Assembly: GCA_024400915.1 (NCBI GenBank)
Contig: JAKSLX010000004.1
Span: forward strand, 1-64,000
DNA length: 64,000 nucleotides
Direction of reading: 5' to 3'
Source: Treponema sp.
GTDB taxonomy: Bacteria > Spirochaetota > Spirochaetia > Treponematales > Treponemataceae
The position numbers and the translations under genes were made by a program. This document shows positions 8,434 to 17,109 of this stretch, piece by piece (the first letter of the stretch is position 1; each line of letters opens with the position of its first letter). The notes below the pieces were generated by a model that saw nothing but the letters and a program-made list of their open reading frames with translations, was not told the origin of the DNA and did no database searches.

Positions 8434-9171
8434 TTATTTTCCTTCGATTGTTGTTCCTACATAATCCTTGTCATTAAGGATGTTCTCTATGTTGTCGATG
8501 TTTTTTCCGGCAGCACAGATTACCTTAAGACCAAGTTCCTGTGCTTTCTTTGATGCAATAGGATCAAAGGGACAATTCTTTCCAGGAACCCATTCATCGC
8601 CTACCATCTTGCGGAAATCAGTCCAGCTGATTCTGTCGATTGGCTTTGCATCGGGATTCTTTCTTGGATCGTCTGTGTAAACCTTCTCAATGTTGGAAAG
8701 ATTCAAAACTGTATCTGCGTTAAACTGTTCAGCAAGATAAACAGCATCAGTATCAGTAGAGAAACCTGGCTTCCACCCTGCAGCAACGATGATTCTTCCT
8801 GTAAAGTCACAGAGCTTTGTTGGGTCTGTAATTACCGGCTGCTGACACAATGGTCCGAATACAGTCTTCAAAATCTGAGCATTAAGTCTTGTTGCAGTAA
8901 TTCCAATCCAATCGCAGGCATTGTTTGTTTCATCAGCATTTTCAAAGGAAAGCATTTTCTTCTGTCTGTCATCAAACTTTTCTGCAACGGTCCTGTAGGC
9001 ATTCTGATATACGCGAGCAGGTGCTCCACCACCGGCAACAAAAACAAGACGTCCGTCCTCGTGTTCTTCAAGCCACTTGCAAACCATCTTGCTGAAAGCT
9101 GCAAGAAGTTCTACATCAACACCGTCCGGAGCTATAATTGATCCGCCAACTGAAAGTACTTTAGTAATCAT
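8434..9171 (-). CDS. pyrH: Uridylate (UMP) kinase, amino-acid-kinase family
   Basis: Phosphorylates UMP to UDP. 245 residues from ATG 9171, chosen because GGGAG lies 7 bases upstream; an ATG at 9208-9210 would add 13 unrelated residues. Motifs are LSVGGSIIAPDG (N-terminal Gly-rich loop), VFVAGGGAPARVYQN, AAGWKPGFSTDTDAVYLAEQ, and NIEKVYTDDPRKNPDAKPI, typical of the short archaeal/spirochaete type rather than the E. coli form. It is followed immediately by the glucosaminidase lipoprotein gene. Confidence 0.88.
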   Translation of the reverse strand: MITKVLSVGGSIIAPDGVDVELLAAFSKMVCKWLEEHEDGRLVFVAGGGAPARVYQNAYRTVAEKFDDRQKKMLSFENADETNNACDWIGITATRLNAQILKTVFGPLCQQPVITDPTKLCDFTGRIIVAAGWKPGFSTDTDAVYLAEQFNADTVLNLSNIEKVYTDDPRKNPDAKPIDRISWTDFRKMVGDEWVPGKNCPFDPIASKKAQELGLKVICAAGKNIDNIENILNDKDYVGTTIEGK

Positions 9172-9220
9172 TTTTTTTCTCCCTAAAATTCCGGCTGTTA
9201 ATTGCCGCATCTATATTATA

Positions 9221-10921
9221 TCAATATATTCCAAGTATTATAGGATTGTTCCATAGGGAACTGTAGCTGGAAGTTGCATCCCCGGCTTCTTCCCAGATTG
9301 ACTGAAGGGCATATGTTCTTGGCCTGTAGACAATCTTGCTGTTGAGGGAAGACTGCTTTATCTGATGGAAGCCTCTGCTGAAGGCTATATGCTGGCAGTC
9401 AATATTTCCGAAATAGAATTCCTGAACATTTTCAATTGCCTTGAAAGGACTGAATTCAATACCGCATGCAAGGGCAACATCAACAGGGAACCATCCGTAG
9501 CCTTCAAAATAAATTTCCGTCCACCAATGGATTGTTACTTCAGACTTGTCATGGACAAGAATACCGGCAATAGGAACTGCAGGAATACCAGCTTGACGAC
9601 ACAAGGCCGTGTAAAGAACTGTAAAATCGTAGGCATCTCCATTTTTCCTTCTGATCAGATCAAGAAAAGAAATGTCACCGGTCCTAACCTTATCCGTAAT
9701 TTCATAATTTGCAACAAAATAATCGTAAATAAGTCTTGCTACCTTGAAAGGATTTTTTTCCTTTCCACAGATGGAATCAAGCAAAAGCTGAATGGCAGAA
9801 TTCTCAAGCTGAACACAGGAATCGGACGAAGTGTAGCGAGTATAAAAGGCGCTGGTCTTATCCTTGAAATCCTTTACCTTCAAAGGATTGATTCCCCCCT
9901 TAACATTGTAGGCACTTACTACATAAGTCTGGCTGAACCTCTGCTTGTTGCTGGAAATCTGATTCAGCTGCTTTTTATGAATCATATCATAGGGATCATC
10001 CACAATGAATGGATCCGGATAGACTTCGTTGAGTTCCGCATAAGGCTGGAATGATGTAGTTACAGGCTTAGGAATATAGAGGGAAATAGAACTTTCCTGA
10101 GTTGCAACATGATTGGAAATGTCTGCCGCAACCTGGATTACGTAGGTGCGCTTGTTCTCGTACTGTTTTTTACCGGAAGGATAAGTAACCGTAATTTTCT
10201 TTGTTCCACTTGAACCATGGTTTGTCTCTATGAAAAAAGAACCGCTGGCAGCACCATCAGGAACCTTAACCGAAATCTCTGAATCGCTCCAAGAAACATA
10301 GTCAAAGTCGGCTTCGTTGGCGGCAATAAAAACACTGCTTCTGTCTCCGCTTCCATTGTCTGCATAACCAGCAACATCATCACGATTGGCTGTAAAATAG
10401 ATTTCCGAAGTTCCCCTTGCACTGCCAAAGTTTGAACCGCTGATCGTAATCACCTGGCCTACAACAGCACTTTCATGTGAAACCGATGATATGGCCGGTA
10501 CGGAAGATCCCGGATCCATTCTTACGGCAACAGGAATCCCCACTTCATTTGCAAAGAAAGCAGGTTCCGATTTGCCTGCAGAAGTACCTACTATTACAAG
10601 GCCGTCCTGAACATTTGCAGGAAGAACAAAAGATATGCGTGAATCTGTCCAGGTTTTATATGCGCTGGAGGTAATCCTTGAACCTGCTATTTCAACATAG
10701 GAAGTGCCTCGGGAATAACCAAAACCAACCCCAGTGATGACCATTTCATCTCCAGGAGCACCAATGAGGGGATTTATGGACTGAATGTTCGGCTTGCGCT
10801 TAACATTATGGCTTACTGCACGAAATAAAAAAACGGCACCCGCAAGCAGAACAATCCATGTCACTGTCCTGGCAAGGGGCGACCGTCTGAGAAGATTTTT
10901 ATATGAACTAACGATGCTCAA
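9221..10921 (-). CDS. Membrane-anchored TIG-domain protein with inactive-looking transglutaminase domain
   Basis: 566 residues. One membrane helix (about 18-36) is followed by two IPT/TIG immunoglobulin-like domains (about 42-118 and 140-245) and a transglutaminase-like domain (about 370-485). The His (H465) in HWWTEIYFEGYGWFPVD and the following Asp are present. The nucleophile position in the G-x-C motif reads GDA (Ala 430, codon GCC), so catalysis by the classical triad is unlikely. The start is TTG 10921 with AGGAA upstream, one base after the anti-sigma stop, implying coupling. Probably an envelope-binding or scaffold protein controlled by the sigma factor. Confidence 0.75.
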   Translation of the reverse strand: MSIVSSYKNLLRRSPLARTVTWIVLLAGAVFLFRAVSHNVKRKPNIQSINPLIGAPGDEMVITGVGFGYSRGTSYVEIAGSRITSSAYKTWTDSRISFVLPANVQDGLVIVGTSAGKSEPAFFANEVGIPVAVRMDPGSSVPAISSVSHESAVVGQVITISGSNFGSARGTSEIYFTANRDDVAGYADNGSGDRSSVFIAANEADFDYVSWSDSEISVKVPDGAASGSFFIETNHGSSGTKKITVTYPSGKKQYENKRTYVIQVAADISNHVATQESSISLYIPKPVTTSFQPYAELNEVYPDPFIVDDPYDMIHKKQLNQISSNKQRFSQTYVVSAYNVKGGINPLKVKDFKDKTSAFYTRYTSSDSCVQLENSAIQLLLDSICGKEKNPFKVARLIYDYFVANYEITDKVRTGDISFLDLIRRKNGDAYDFTVLYTALCRQAGIPAVPIAGILVHDKSEVTIHWWTEIYFEGYGWFPVDVALACGIEFSPFKAIENVQEFYFGNIDCQHIAFSRGFHQIKQSSLNSKIVYRPRTYALQSIWEEAGDATSSYSSLWNNPIILGIY

Positions 10922-10922
10922 T

Positions 10923-11657
10923 TCATTTTCCTACTTGAAAAGAAACTTTCAGGAAAGGTGATGAAACAGAAAAAGAAAATCCCTTTGTATGATCCGCTTC
11001 ATGTTCTTTCTGATCTGCCGTATCAATCGGGCTAAATACATCATAATCGGCAAGAGCAGGTTTTACAACAGATGATGTACCGTATGCCCCGCAATCATCA
11101 AGAATCATTTTCTGGACAGAAACATTGTCTCCGGAAGGAACAGCGATGATGGAAGGAACAGAATCTTCAGAACCAAGGAAAGATGCAAGTTGAACCGCAT
11201 CAATATTGTTATCAATAATCACAGGATTAACTGCAGATTTTGAAACGGATCTAGCCAGTGGAGAAAATTCTTTCTGGGCAGCAACAGAAGCAGAGGTCTT
11301 TCCGCGAGGAATAACGAAAGCAACTGCAGCGGCTGCGGCAATACCTGCTGCGAAATACTGAAGTCCCTTGAATTTTGGGAAGGTAAAAACATTGGAACTG
11401 CGTTTTTCTTCCTTTTTGAAGTTGCTGTAGGACATTTTGGCCTGAAGGCGAGCAAAACTGTCATCCAGCTGTTTCTGGGAAAAAACATAGGAATTGGAGT
11501 CTTCGTGAATGAAGCCCTGCAGCTCTGTCAATTTTTCAAGCTTTGCTGAACACTTAGGACAAGAAGCAACGTGTGCTTCATATTCTGCCATAAATTTTTC
11601 TGGAAGCTCACCATCGAGATACAGTGAATGAATGTCATTTTCAGGACAAGTAGACAT
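10923..11657 (-). CDS. Anti-sigma factor with zinc-finger (zf-HC2) domain
   Basis: 244 residues. The N-terminal cytoplasmic zinc-binding motif is EYEAHVASCPKCSAKLEKL (H-x3-C-x2-C), the signature of ZAS anti-sigma factors. A single membrane helix (about 104-121, AAGIAAAAAVAFVIP) is followed by an exported domain of unknown fold. It overlaps the 3' end of the ECF sigma gene by 17 bases, the usual cognate arrangement. It should hold the sigma factor at the membrane until an envelope signal is sensed. Confidence 0.85.
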   Translation of the reverse strand: MSTCPENDIHSLYLDGELPEKFMAEYEAHVASCPKCSAKLEKLTELQGFIHEDSNSYVFSQKQLDDSFARLQAKMSYSNFKKEEKRSSNVFTFPKFKGLQYFAAGIAAAAAVAFVIPRGKTSASVAAQKEFSPLARSVSKSAVNPVIIDNNIDAVQLASFLGSEDSVPSIIAVPSGDNVSVQKMILDDCGAYGTSSVVKPALADYDVFSPIDTADQKEHEADHTKGFSFSVSSPFLKVSFQVGK

Positions 11658-12192
11658 CGTCTTCTCCTATCAGTTTCAATAATTGAGCTCTAGCCCTGAA
11701 TACCCTTACCTTTACATTCCCCTCGGATATTCCAAGCTGATCTCCTATTTCCTTATAATTCAGGTCTGCATATTCACGCAGAACTATTACTTCCTTCAAA
11801 TTGTCCGGCAACTTGCTGATTGCTTCCACAACCTTTTCCCTGGCTTCTTTCTTAAGTAGATCCACTTCACCGCTTTCCATATACTGGCGGCCTTCATAGA
11901 GAGCCTTGTGGTATGCATTTGCCTCACGCACCTTTCTCTTTGCATAGTTCAAGGCAGCATTCTTGACAACACGGATGAGCCAGAAAGTCGCATCGTTCAT
12001 CGTTGGAAAGACCATCTGTTTTTCCCTTGCCTTGATGTAACTGTCATGGACAAGATCTTCAGCGGCCTCTTCATCAAGAACAACCTTTACGGCAACCTTG
12101 AACAATATGGCAAAAGTAGCGTCATATATTTTTCTAAAATCCACGTCGTTGGTTGAATTCAGCTCCGCGGATACCTTTTCATCTGATAACAA
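11641..12192 (-). CDS. ECF (sigma-24 type) RNA polymerase sigma factor
   Basis: 183 residues with region 2 (AAEDLVHDSYIKAREK) and region 4 (LPDNLKEVIVLREYADLNYKEIGDQLGISEGNVKVRVFRARAQL). These are the only sigma domains, as in group 4. The start is probably TTG 12192 since no ATG lies near. It is first in an operon with its anti-sigma and the TIG protein, so autoregulation is expected. A sigma-24 gene next to cysS and murB is also how I recall T. pallidum. Confidence 0.9.
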   Translation of the reverse strand: MLSDEKVSAELNSTNDVDFRKIYDATFAILFKVAVKVVLDEEAAEDLVHDSYIKAREKQMVFPTMNDATFWLIRVVKNAALNYAKRKVREANAYHKALYEGRQYMESGEVDLLKKEAREKVVEAISKLPDNLKEVIVLREYADLNYKEIGDQLGISEGNVKVRVFRARAQLLKLIGEDDVYLS

Positions 12193-12257
12193 TTCTATTT
12201 ACCTATAGTTACAAAAATTCTTAGAAAACTTTAATTTTCATGGACTGGAACCAAATC

Positions 12258-13784
12258 CTAGTCACGCTTCCATTCAGGTCCCTTTGGAGTGTCAATGATG
12301 GTGATTCCACGGGCCTTGAGGATGTCACGGATTTCATCACAGCGTGCAAAATTCTTTGCCTTCTTTGCTTCAGTTCTTTCAGCAACGAGAGCATCGATTT
12401 CTGCAGCCTCAGGATCTCCTTCATGTGGATTGATACTTGCCTTCTTTTCTTCCTCTTCAAGAACAAGGGAAGCCTTTTCAAGAAGCTTAAGTCCGATTAC
12501 AGTGTCCATTCTTGCCACGAGCTCGATCTTTTCTTCATTTGAAAGGGCATTTTCCTTGATTACCTTCTGGATCATGGAAAGTCCTACAGGAGCAAGGAGG
12601 TCATTTTCCATTGCATCACGGAACTTACCGATGTATTCTGCAGCCTTTTCAGAAAGCCCCGAAACATCAGAAGCCTGTCCCTTGGCATAAACCTTTGCGG
12701 CAGCTGCCTTAAGCACATCAGACTTTTCTGCAAGCTTTGCGACACGACCTACGAGGACTTCACGGCTCTTCTTTGCACCGTCCATGGCATCCCAGCTGAA
12801 AAGGATCTGCTTGCGGTAGTGTGCCCCAAGGAGGAAGAAGCGGTAGTCAAGGGCATCATATCCCTTATCTACTAACGACTGAAGTGTCAAAAAGTTACCG
12901 CTTGACTTGGACATTTTTGTAGCACCCTGAAGAACGAGGAATTCATTGTGCATCCAGTAGTTTACCCAAGGTCCCTTTGCAGCTTCTTCAGCACTGAAAG
13001 AACCTTCCGACTGTGCGATTTCATTTGTATGATGAACTGGAACATGGTCAATTCCACCTGTGTGGATGTCGAAATGCTGGCCAAGGTACTTCATGCTCAT
13101 GGCAGAACATTCGATGTGCCATCCAGGATATCCCTTGCCCCATGGAGAATCCCAAAGGAGAGCCTGGTTTTCAAACTTTGACTTTGTGAACCAGAGGGCA
13201 AAATCCTGAGGATTCTTCTTGTTTTCGTCGATTACGACTTCCTTACGGCGACCTGCTCCTTCCTTGAGTTCATCCAGCTGAAGGTTTGCAAGCTTTCCGT
13301 AATCCTTGTATGTGCTTACATCGTAGTAAAGGTTTCCACCAGCCATGTATGTGTGGCCATTAGCCTCAAGCTTCTTTATGAGCTCAATCATCTCAGGAAT
13401 ATGCTCAGTAGCCTTGCAGACAACATCAGGACGGATGATGTTCAGCCTGTCGATGTCATTGAAGAAAGCATCGGTATAGAACTTGGCGATTTCCATAACA
13501 CTCTGGTGCTTTTCTTCCGCAGTCTTTACCATCTTGTCTTCGCCGTCGTCGCTGTCACCGCTGAGGTGTCCAACGTCAGTGATGTTCATTACATGCTTCT
13601 TGTCATAACCAAGGAATGTCAAAGTGCGGTCAAGTGTATCGAGAAAAACATATGCACGAAGGTTTCCGATATGTGCGTAATTGTATACTGTAGGGCCACA
13701 GCCGTAGAATCCAACAAAACCTTCTTTCAGCGGTTTAAATTCTTCGAGTTTACGACCCATTGTGTTGTATAGTTTAAGTGCCAT
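12258..13784 (-). CDS. cysS: Cysteine--tRNA ligase
   Basis: Charges tRNA-Cys. 508 residues from ATG 13784, which has a strong GGAGG 5 bases upstream; an in-frame TTG at 13802 is rejected. Class Ia signatures are GFYGCGPTVYNYAHIGN (HIGH motif as HIGN, with zinc-site Cys) and TKMSKSSGNF. The zinc ligands continue in GWHIECSAM. The C-terminal domain is full length. It is divergently transcribed from murB. Confidence 0.97.
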   Translation of the reverse strand: MALKLYNTMGRKLEEFKPLKEGFVGFYGCGPTVYNYAHIGNLRAYVFLDTLDRTLTFLGYDKKHVMNITDVGHLSGDSDDGEDKMVKTAEEKHQSVMEIAKFYTDAFFNDIDRLNIIRPDVVCKATEHIPEMIELIKKLEANGHTYMAGGNLYYDVSTYKDYGKLANLQLDELKEGAGRRKEVVIDENKKNPQDFALWFTKSKFENQALLWDSPWGKGYPGWHIECSAMSMKYLGQHFDIHTGGIDHVPVHHTNEIAQSEGSFSAEEAAKGPWVNYWMHNEFLVLQGATKMSKSSGNFLTLQSLVDKGYDALDYRFFLLGAHYRKQILFSWDAMDGAKKSREVLVGRVAKLAEKSDVLKAAAAKVYAKGQASDVSGLSEKAAEYIGKFRDAMENDLLAPVGLSMIQKVIKENALSNEEKIELVARMDTVIGLKLLEKASLVLEEEEKKASINPHEGDPEAAEIDALVAERTEAKKAKNFARCDEIRDILKARGITIIDTPKGPEWKRD

Positions 13785-13809
13785 GATAGCCTCCAGGGGC
13801 AAATAATAA

Positions 13810-13838
13810 TTGCTTCATTCGCTTTAGTTTTCTATAAT
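13810..13838 (+). promoter_or_regulatory. murB promoter (predicted leaderless)
   Basis: TTGCTT (13810-13815), 17 bases, TATAAT (13833-13838). The -10 ends 7 bases before ATG 13846, so transcription should start at or next to the start codon. No SD is present. Confidence 0.65.
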
Positions 13839-13845
13839 AGAAACA

Positions 13846-14844
13846 ATGTTAAAATTACACGAATTCATAGAAAATATCAATAAAACGCAATATAAAGGAA
13901 AGATTCTTGAACATGAACCTATAGCACCAAGAACAACCATGAAGGTTGGAGGAACCGCAGCCCTTTTGCTCTCCCCTTCCGACGAGAATTCCATCTGCAT
14001 TGCGGTAAGCCTGCTCAAGGCCATGGAACTCCCCTGGTTCATCCTTGGCGGTGGAAGCAACGTAATAGCACCAGATGGAGAGCTTGATGCAGTGGTCATT
14101 TCCACAGAAGAACTTGATTCCATAGAAATATCAGAAAAAAACGACGAATTCACCCTAATAAAGTGTGGAGCAGGAACTAAAACTGAAACTCTGGTTGATT
14201 TCTGCACAGAGAACGGAATAAGCGGACTTGAAACTTTTGCGGGATTACCTGGAACCGTCGGTGGAGCAGCCTTCATGAACGCCAGATGTTACGGAAAGGA
14301 AGTGTCACAGGTGCTTCATTCAGCAAGATTCCTTGAATTTGACCCCATGCAAAAAAACACTGAATTTCATGATAATTTTATTGAACGACACTTAAAAATG
14401 TATCATAATACGCAGATGGGTGGAGATTGGGCATATAAGAATTCACCTTTTATGCAAAATCACAGGTTCATTACCTCACTGACCTTCAAGGCAGACAGGA
14501 TTGATTCCGATAATAAAGTCAGGATTGGTCTTGAATGCGCAGGATACATCAAGGACCGTGAGGATAAAGGCCATTTCAAGGCTCCAAGTGCAGGCAGCGT
14601 GTTCAAGAACGACAGGAGTTTTGGAGAACCCAGCGGAGTCCTGATAGACAAAGCAGGTCTAAAAGGAACGGAAGTCGGAGGAGCTCAGGTAGCACCATGG
14701 CACGGCAATATAATAATCAACCGTGGAGATGCCAGCAGTTCCGACATCAAGGCTCTCGTAAAAACCGTACAGGAAAGAGTTAAGAACAACACTGGTTTCA
14801 TGCTTGAACCTGAAATTATTTTTGCAGAACAGAATCTTTGTTGA
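13846..14844 (+). CDS. murB: UDP-N-acetylenolpyruvoylglucosamine reductase
   Basis: NADPH/FAD-dependent reduction of UDP-GlcNAc-enolpyruvate to UDP-MurNAc, the second step of peptidoglycan precursor synthesis. 332 residues. FAD-binding segments are TTMKVGGTAALLL and ILGGGSNVIAPDG; substrate-site segments are FAGLPGTVGGAAFMNARCYG, AGSVFKND, GVLIDKAGLKG and a final EPEI carrying the conserved Glu. It is first in a run with the cNMP-binding protein. Confidence 0.95.
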   Translation: MLKLHEFIENINKTQYKGKILEHEPIAPRTTMKVGGTAALLLSPSDENSICIAVSLLKAMELPWFILGGGSNVIAPDGELDAVVISTEELDSIEISEKNDEFTLIKCGAGTKTETLVDFCTENGISGLETFAGLPGTVGGAAFMNARCYGKEVSQVLHSARFLEFDPMQKNTEFHDNFIERHLKMYHNTQMGGDWAYKNSPFMQNHRFITSLTFKADRIDSDNKVRIGLECAGYIKDREDKGHFKAPSAGSVFKNDRSFGEPSGVLIDKAGLKGTEVGGAQVAPWHGNIIINRGDASSSDIKALVKTVQERVKNNTGFMLEPEIIFAEQNLC

Positions 14845-14867
14845 TTCCATATAAAGGTGGTAAAAAG

Positions 14868-16067
14868 TTGCTTCAGCTTTCATTTGTCAATTTCAAACCG
14901 AATTCTCATATCCTTCTCGAAGGAGCACCTGCAACTGACAGATTTTTCATCATCCAGAGCGGAAAAGCACGTTCATACAACGAAACTCCGATTCCTGGCA
15001 TTAAGCCTGAAATTCTTGGACCTGGAGACTTCATCGGCGTTATTGCCTGCATGTCCGGTCATTCTCAGACAAAGAATGTTGTTGCCATTGAACCCGTTAC
15101 AGCCATCATGGTAATGAAATCTCAGTATTCTGAACTCATCGCTCAAAACACTCCTGTTGCCATCAAAATAGTAAAGTCTTTTGCCCGCGACATGAGAATA
15201 GTAAACGACCAGCTGACAAAACTCACAGCAAAGAAAAACCTTGTGGATTCTCCGGAAGAAATTTTCCACATTGCGGAATACTATGAAAAGCAGGGACAGA
15301 CAGACATTGCCTGCTACGGCTACTACCAGTACATCAAGCACTGTTCTACGGGAATCAATCTGGACCTTGCAAAATCAAAGTTTACAAAACTCAAGCCAAG
15401 ATCAAGGGCCGTCTACTTTGAGTCTACAAACGAAAACATGCGCACATATCCGGCCAACACTATGATTATGACGGAATGTCAGTCAGGCGGTGATATGTTC
15501 ATTATTCAGGACGGTTCCGTAAGGATCACAAAGGTTGTAGACGGAAAAGAAATTATTCTTGCAATTCTCAAAAAAGGTGACATGTTCGGTGAAATGGCCC
15601 TTCTTGAAAATAAACCAAGATCTGCAAGTGCCATCGCACATACAACATGCCAGCTTATGGTGGTAAACAAGACAAACTTCAATCAGATGGTTGCAACCCA
15701 GCCACAGATGATTTCAAAATTGACAACAACTTTCGCCGACCGCCTATGGGCAATGTACCGACAGCTTGCAAATACATTGCTCTCAGATCCTCGCGAAAAG
15801 CTTATAGACATGGTAGCACTCCAGATTGAAAAACTTAAGACACCTCCTCTAAAAGGTGAAGTTTACAACACTGGAATTTCTGTCATCGATCTTTTCAAGA
15901 TGTGTGGAATCCCGTCAGAACAGCAGAATGCAGCCTACAACCAGCTTATGACAGATCAGAATGTCAAGATCGTCAACAGTCAGGTTCTTGTTCCTAATGT
16001 CACGGAAATAATCAAGCAGGCAGCCTTCTACAGGAAGCAGAGTTCAAAACATGTACAGACCCACTAA
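14868..16067 (+). CDS. Protein with two cyclic-nucleotide-binding (CRP-type) domains
   Basis: 399 residues from TTG 14868, chosen because AAAGGTGG lies 7 bases upstream; the frame also extends to a TTG at 14838 inside murB. Two cNMP-binding beta-barrels are visible: about 10-115 (HILLEGAPATDRFFIIQSGKA, GPGDFIGVIACMSG) and about 195-310 (GGDMFIIQDGSVRIT, KKGDMFGEMALLENKPRSASAIA). The second has the canonical RSA phosphate-binding cassette; the first is degenerate. A C-terminal region resembles a winged helix. It is likely a CRP/Fnr-like regulator or sensor. Confidence 0.82.
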   Translation: MLQLSFVNFKPNSHILLEGAPATDRFFIIQSGKARSYNETPIPGIKPEILGPGDFIGVIACMSGHSQTKNVVAIEPVTAIMVMKSQYSELIAQNTPVAIKIVKSFARDMRIVNDQLTKLTAKKNLVDSPEEIFHIAEYYEKQGQTDIACYGYYQYIKHCSTGINLDLAKSKFTKLKPRSRAVYFESTNENMRTYPANTMIMTECQSGGDMFIIQDGSVRITKVVDGKEIILAILKKGDMFGEMALLENKPRSASAIAHTTCQLMVVNKTNFNQMVATQPQMISKLTTTFADRLWAMYRQLANTLLSDPREKLIDMVALQIEKLKTPPLKGEVYNTGISVIDLFKMCGIPSEQQNAAYNQLMTDQNVKIVNSQVLVPNVTEIIKQAAFYRKQSSKHVQTH

Positions 16068-16602
16068 AAAAATCGCAGTACTGATATTTTCTCTTTTGGC
16101 GGCGACATTTCTTTTTGCAGAGGAAAGCCTGCCTGACGGATTCAAGAAAATCCGCTTCGGCATGTCCGTTGACCAGGTAAAAGAAGAACTGAAAAAAGAT
16201 CCTGCATTCGGTTTCCGAGGTGACAGGGACGTTTCCCTTCTTCCCGGAGAAAACAGGGTACTCATAGAAACAGATACATCAAGGACTGCACCATATTCTT
16301 TCCTTGAGCGATGCTGGTTTCAATTCTATGAAGACAAGCTCTATACCATTACCATCAACATGAAGAAAAAGAAGATGGATCACTATTCCATCTATACTAC
16401 ACTTACTGAAAAATACGGGAACCCGGACTTTCTGAACCCTGAAAAAAGCGAATGGAAGGATGACAGCGTAATAATGTCACTGGAGCGTCCCCTTACCCTC
16501 AAGTACACTGACCGAAAGATTTTTGATGATCTTCAGTCAAAAGCCATGGTCAAGAAAACAGCCGAAGAACAGTCAAAACAGGACTTTCTGGACCTTCTAT
16601 GA
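16051..16602 (+). CDS. Exported hypothetical protein
   Basis: 183 residues. The N-terminal signal (about 1-23, KKIAVLIFSLLAATFLFAEE) has a probable signal peptidase I site after FLFA. The body contains GFKKIRFGMSVDQVKEEL, a pattern common in small periplasmic proteins that begin with a 'FGMS..EV' helix, and QFYEDKLYTI. Function not recognised. It overlaps the preceding gene by 17 bases and the next by 4, so it is in an operon from murB to the DUF192 gene. Confidence 0.75.
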   Translation: MYRPTKKIAVLIFSLLAATFLFAEESLPDGFKKIRFGMSVDQVKEELKKDPAFGFRGDRDVSLLPGENRVLIETDTSRTAPYSFLERCWFQFYEDKLYTITINMKKKKMDHYSIYTTLTEKYGNPDFLNPEKSEWKDDSVIMSLERPLTLKYTDRKIFDDLQSKAMVKKTAEEQSKQDFLDLL

Positions 16603-17060
16603 AAAAAACTCATTTCCTAATTCTTCCACTCGTTACCCTTATTTCCTTTTCATGCACTGCGGAAAGAGGAAAATTCAAGCTTCCTGTAGAAAGCGTAAAC
16701 ATCACAAGGGAAGATGAGACTGTATTTGAAGTCCGCGCAGAAATAGCAGTAAAGCCAGAAGAACGCAACTACGGTTTCATGAACAGGAAAAACATCCCGG
16801 CCGGCACAGGCATGCTTTTTGTATTTGAAACGGAACAGCAGCTTAGCTTCTGGATGAAGAACACACCCCATCCTCTTTCCATAGCCTACATTGCAAAAAA
16901 CGGAACTGTACGGGACATCTTTGACATGAAACCCTATAGTCTTTCCTCAATACTGAGTACAGGGTCAGTAAAATATGCACTGGAAGTACCCAAAGGCTGG
17001 TTTGAAGCCAACGGAATAAAATCCGGAGATAAGGTGAAAATCCCCGAGAAATACAGATAA
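16599..17060 (+). CDS. DUF192-family lipoprotein
   Basis: 153 residues. The lipoprotein signal ends in ISFSC (Cys 19). The DUF192 domain spans about 40-150: EIAVKPEERNYGFMNRKNIPAG, MLFVFETEQQLSFWMKNT, PLSIAYIAKNGTV, ALEVPKGWFEANGIKSGD. Biochemical role of the family is not established. ATGA overlap with the upstream gene indicates translational coupling. Confidence 0.88.
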   Translation: MKKTHFLILPLVTLISFSCTAERGKFKLPVESVNITREDETVFEVRAEIAVKPEERNYGFMNRKNIPAGTGMLFVFETEQQLSFWMKNTPHPLSIAYIAKNGTVRDIFDMKPYSLSSILSTGSVKYALEVPKGWFEANGIKSGDKVKIPEKYR

Positions 17061-17065
17061 AAAAG

Positions 17066-17103
17066 AAGGCCTTTCCTTCAGTTATTGCTGATTGAAAGGC
17101 CTT
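17066..17103. terminator. Intrinsic terminator between convergent genes
   Basis: AAGGCCTTTC and GAAAGGCCTT form a 10-bp perfect stem with an 18-base loop. T-rich sequence follows in the rightward direction and TTCTTTTTT follows in the leftward direction. Confidence 0.8.
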
Positions 17104-17109
17104 GTTGTT

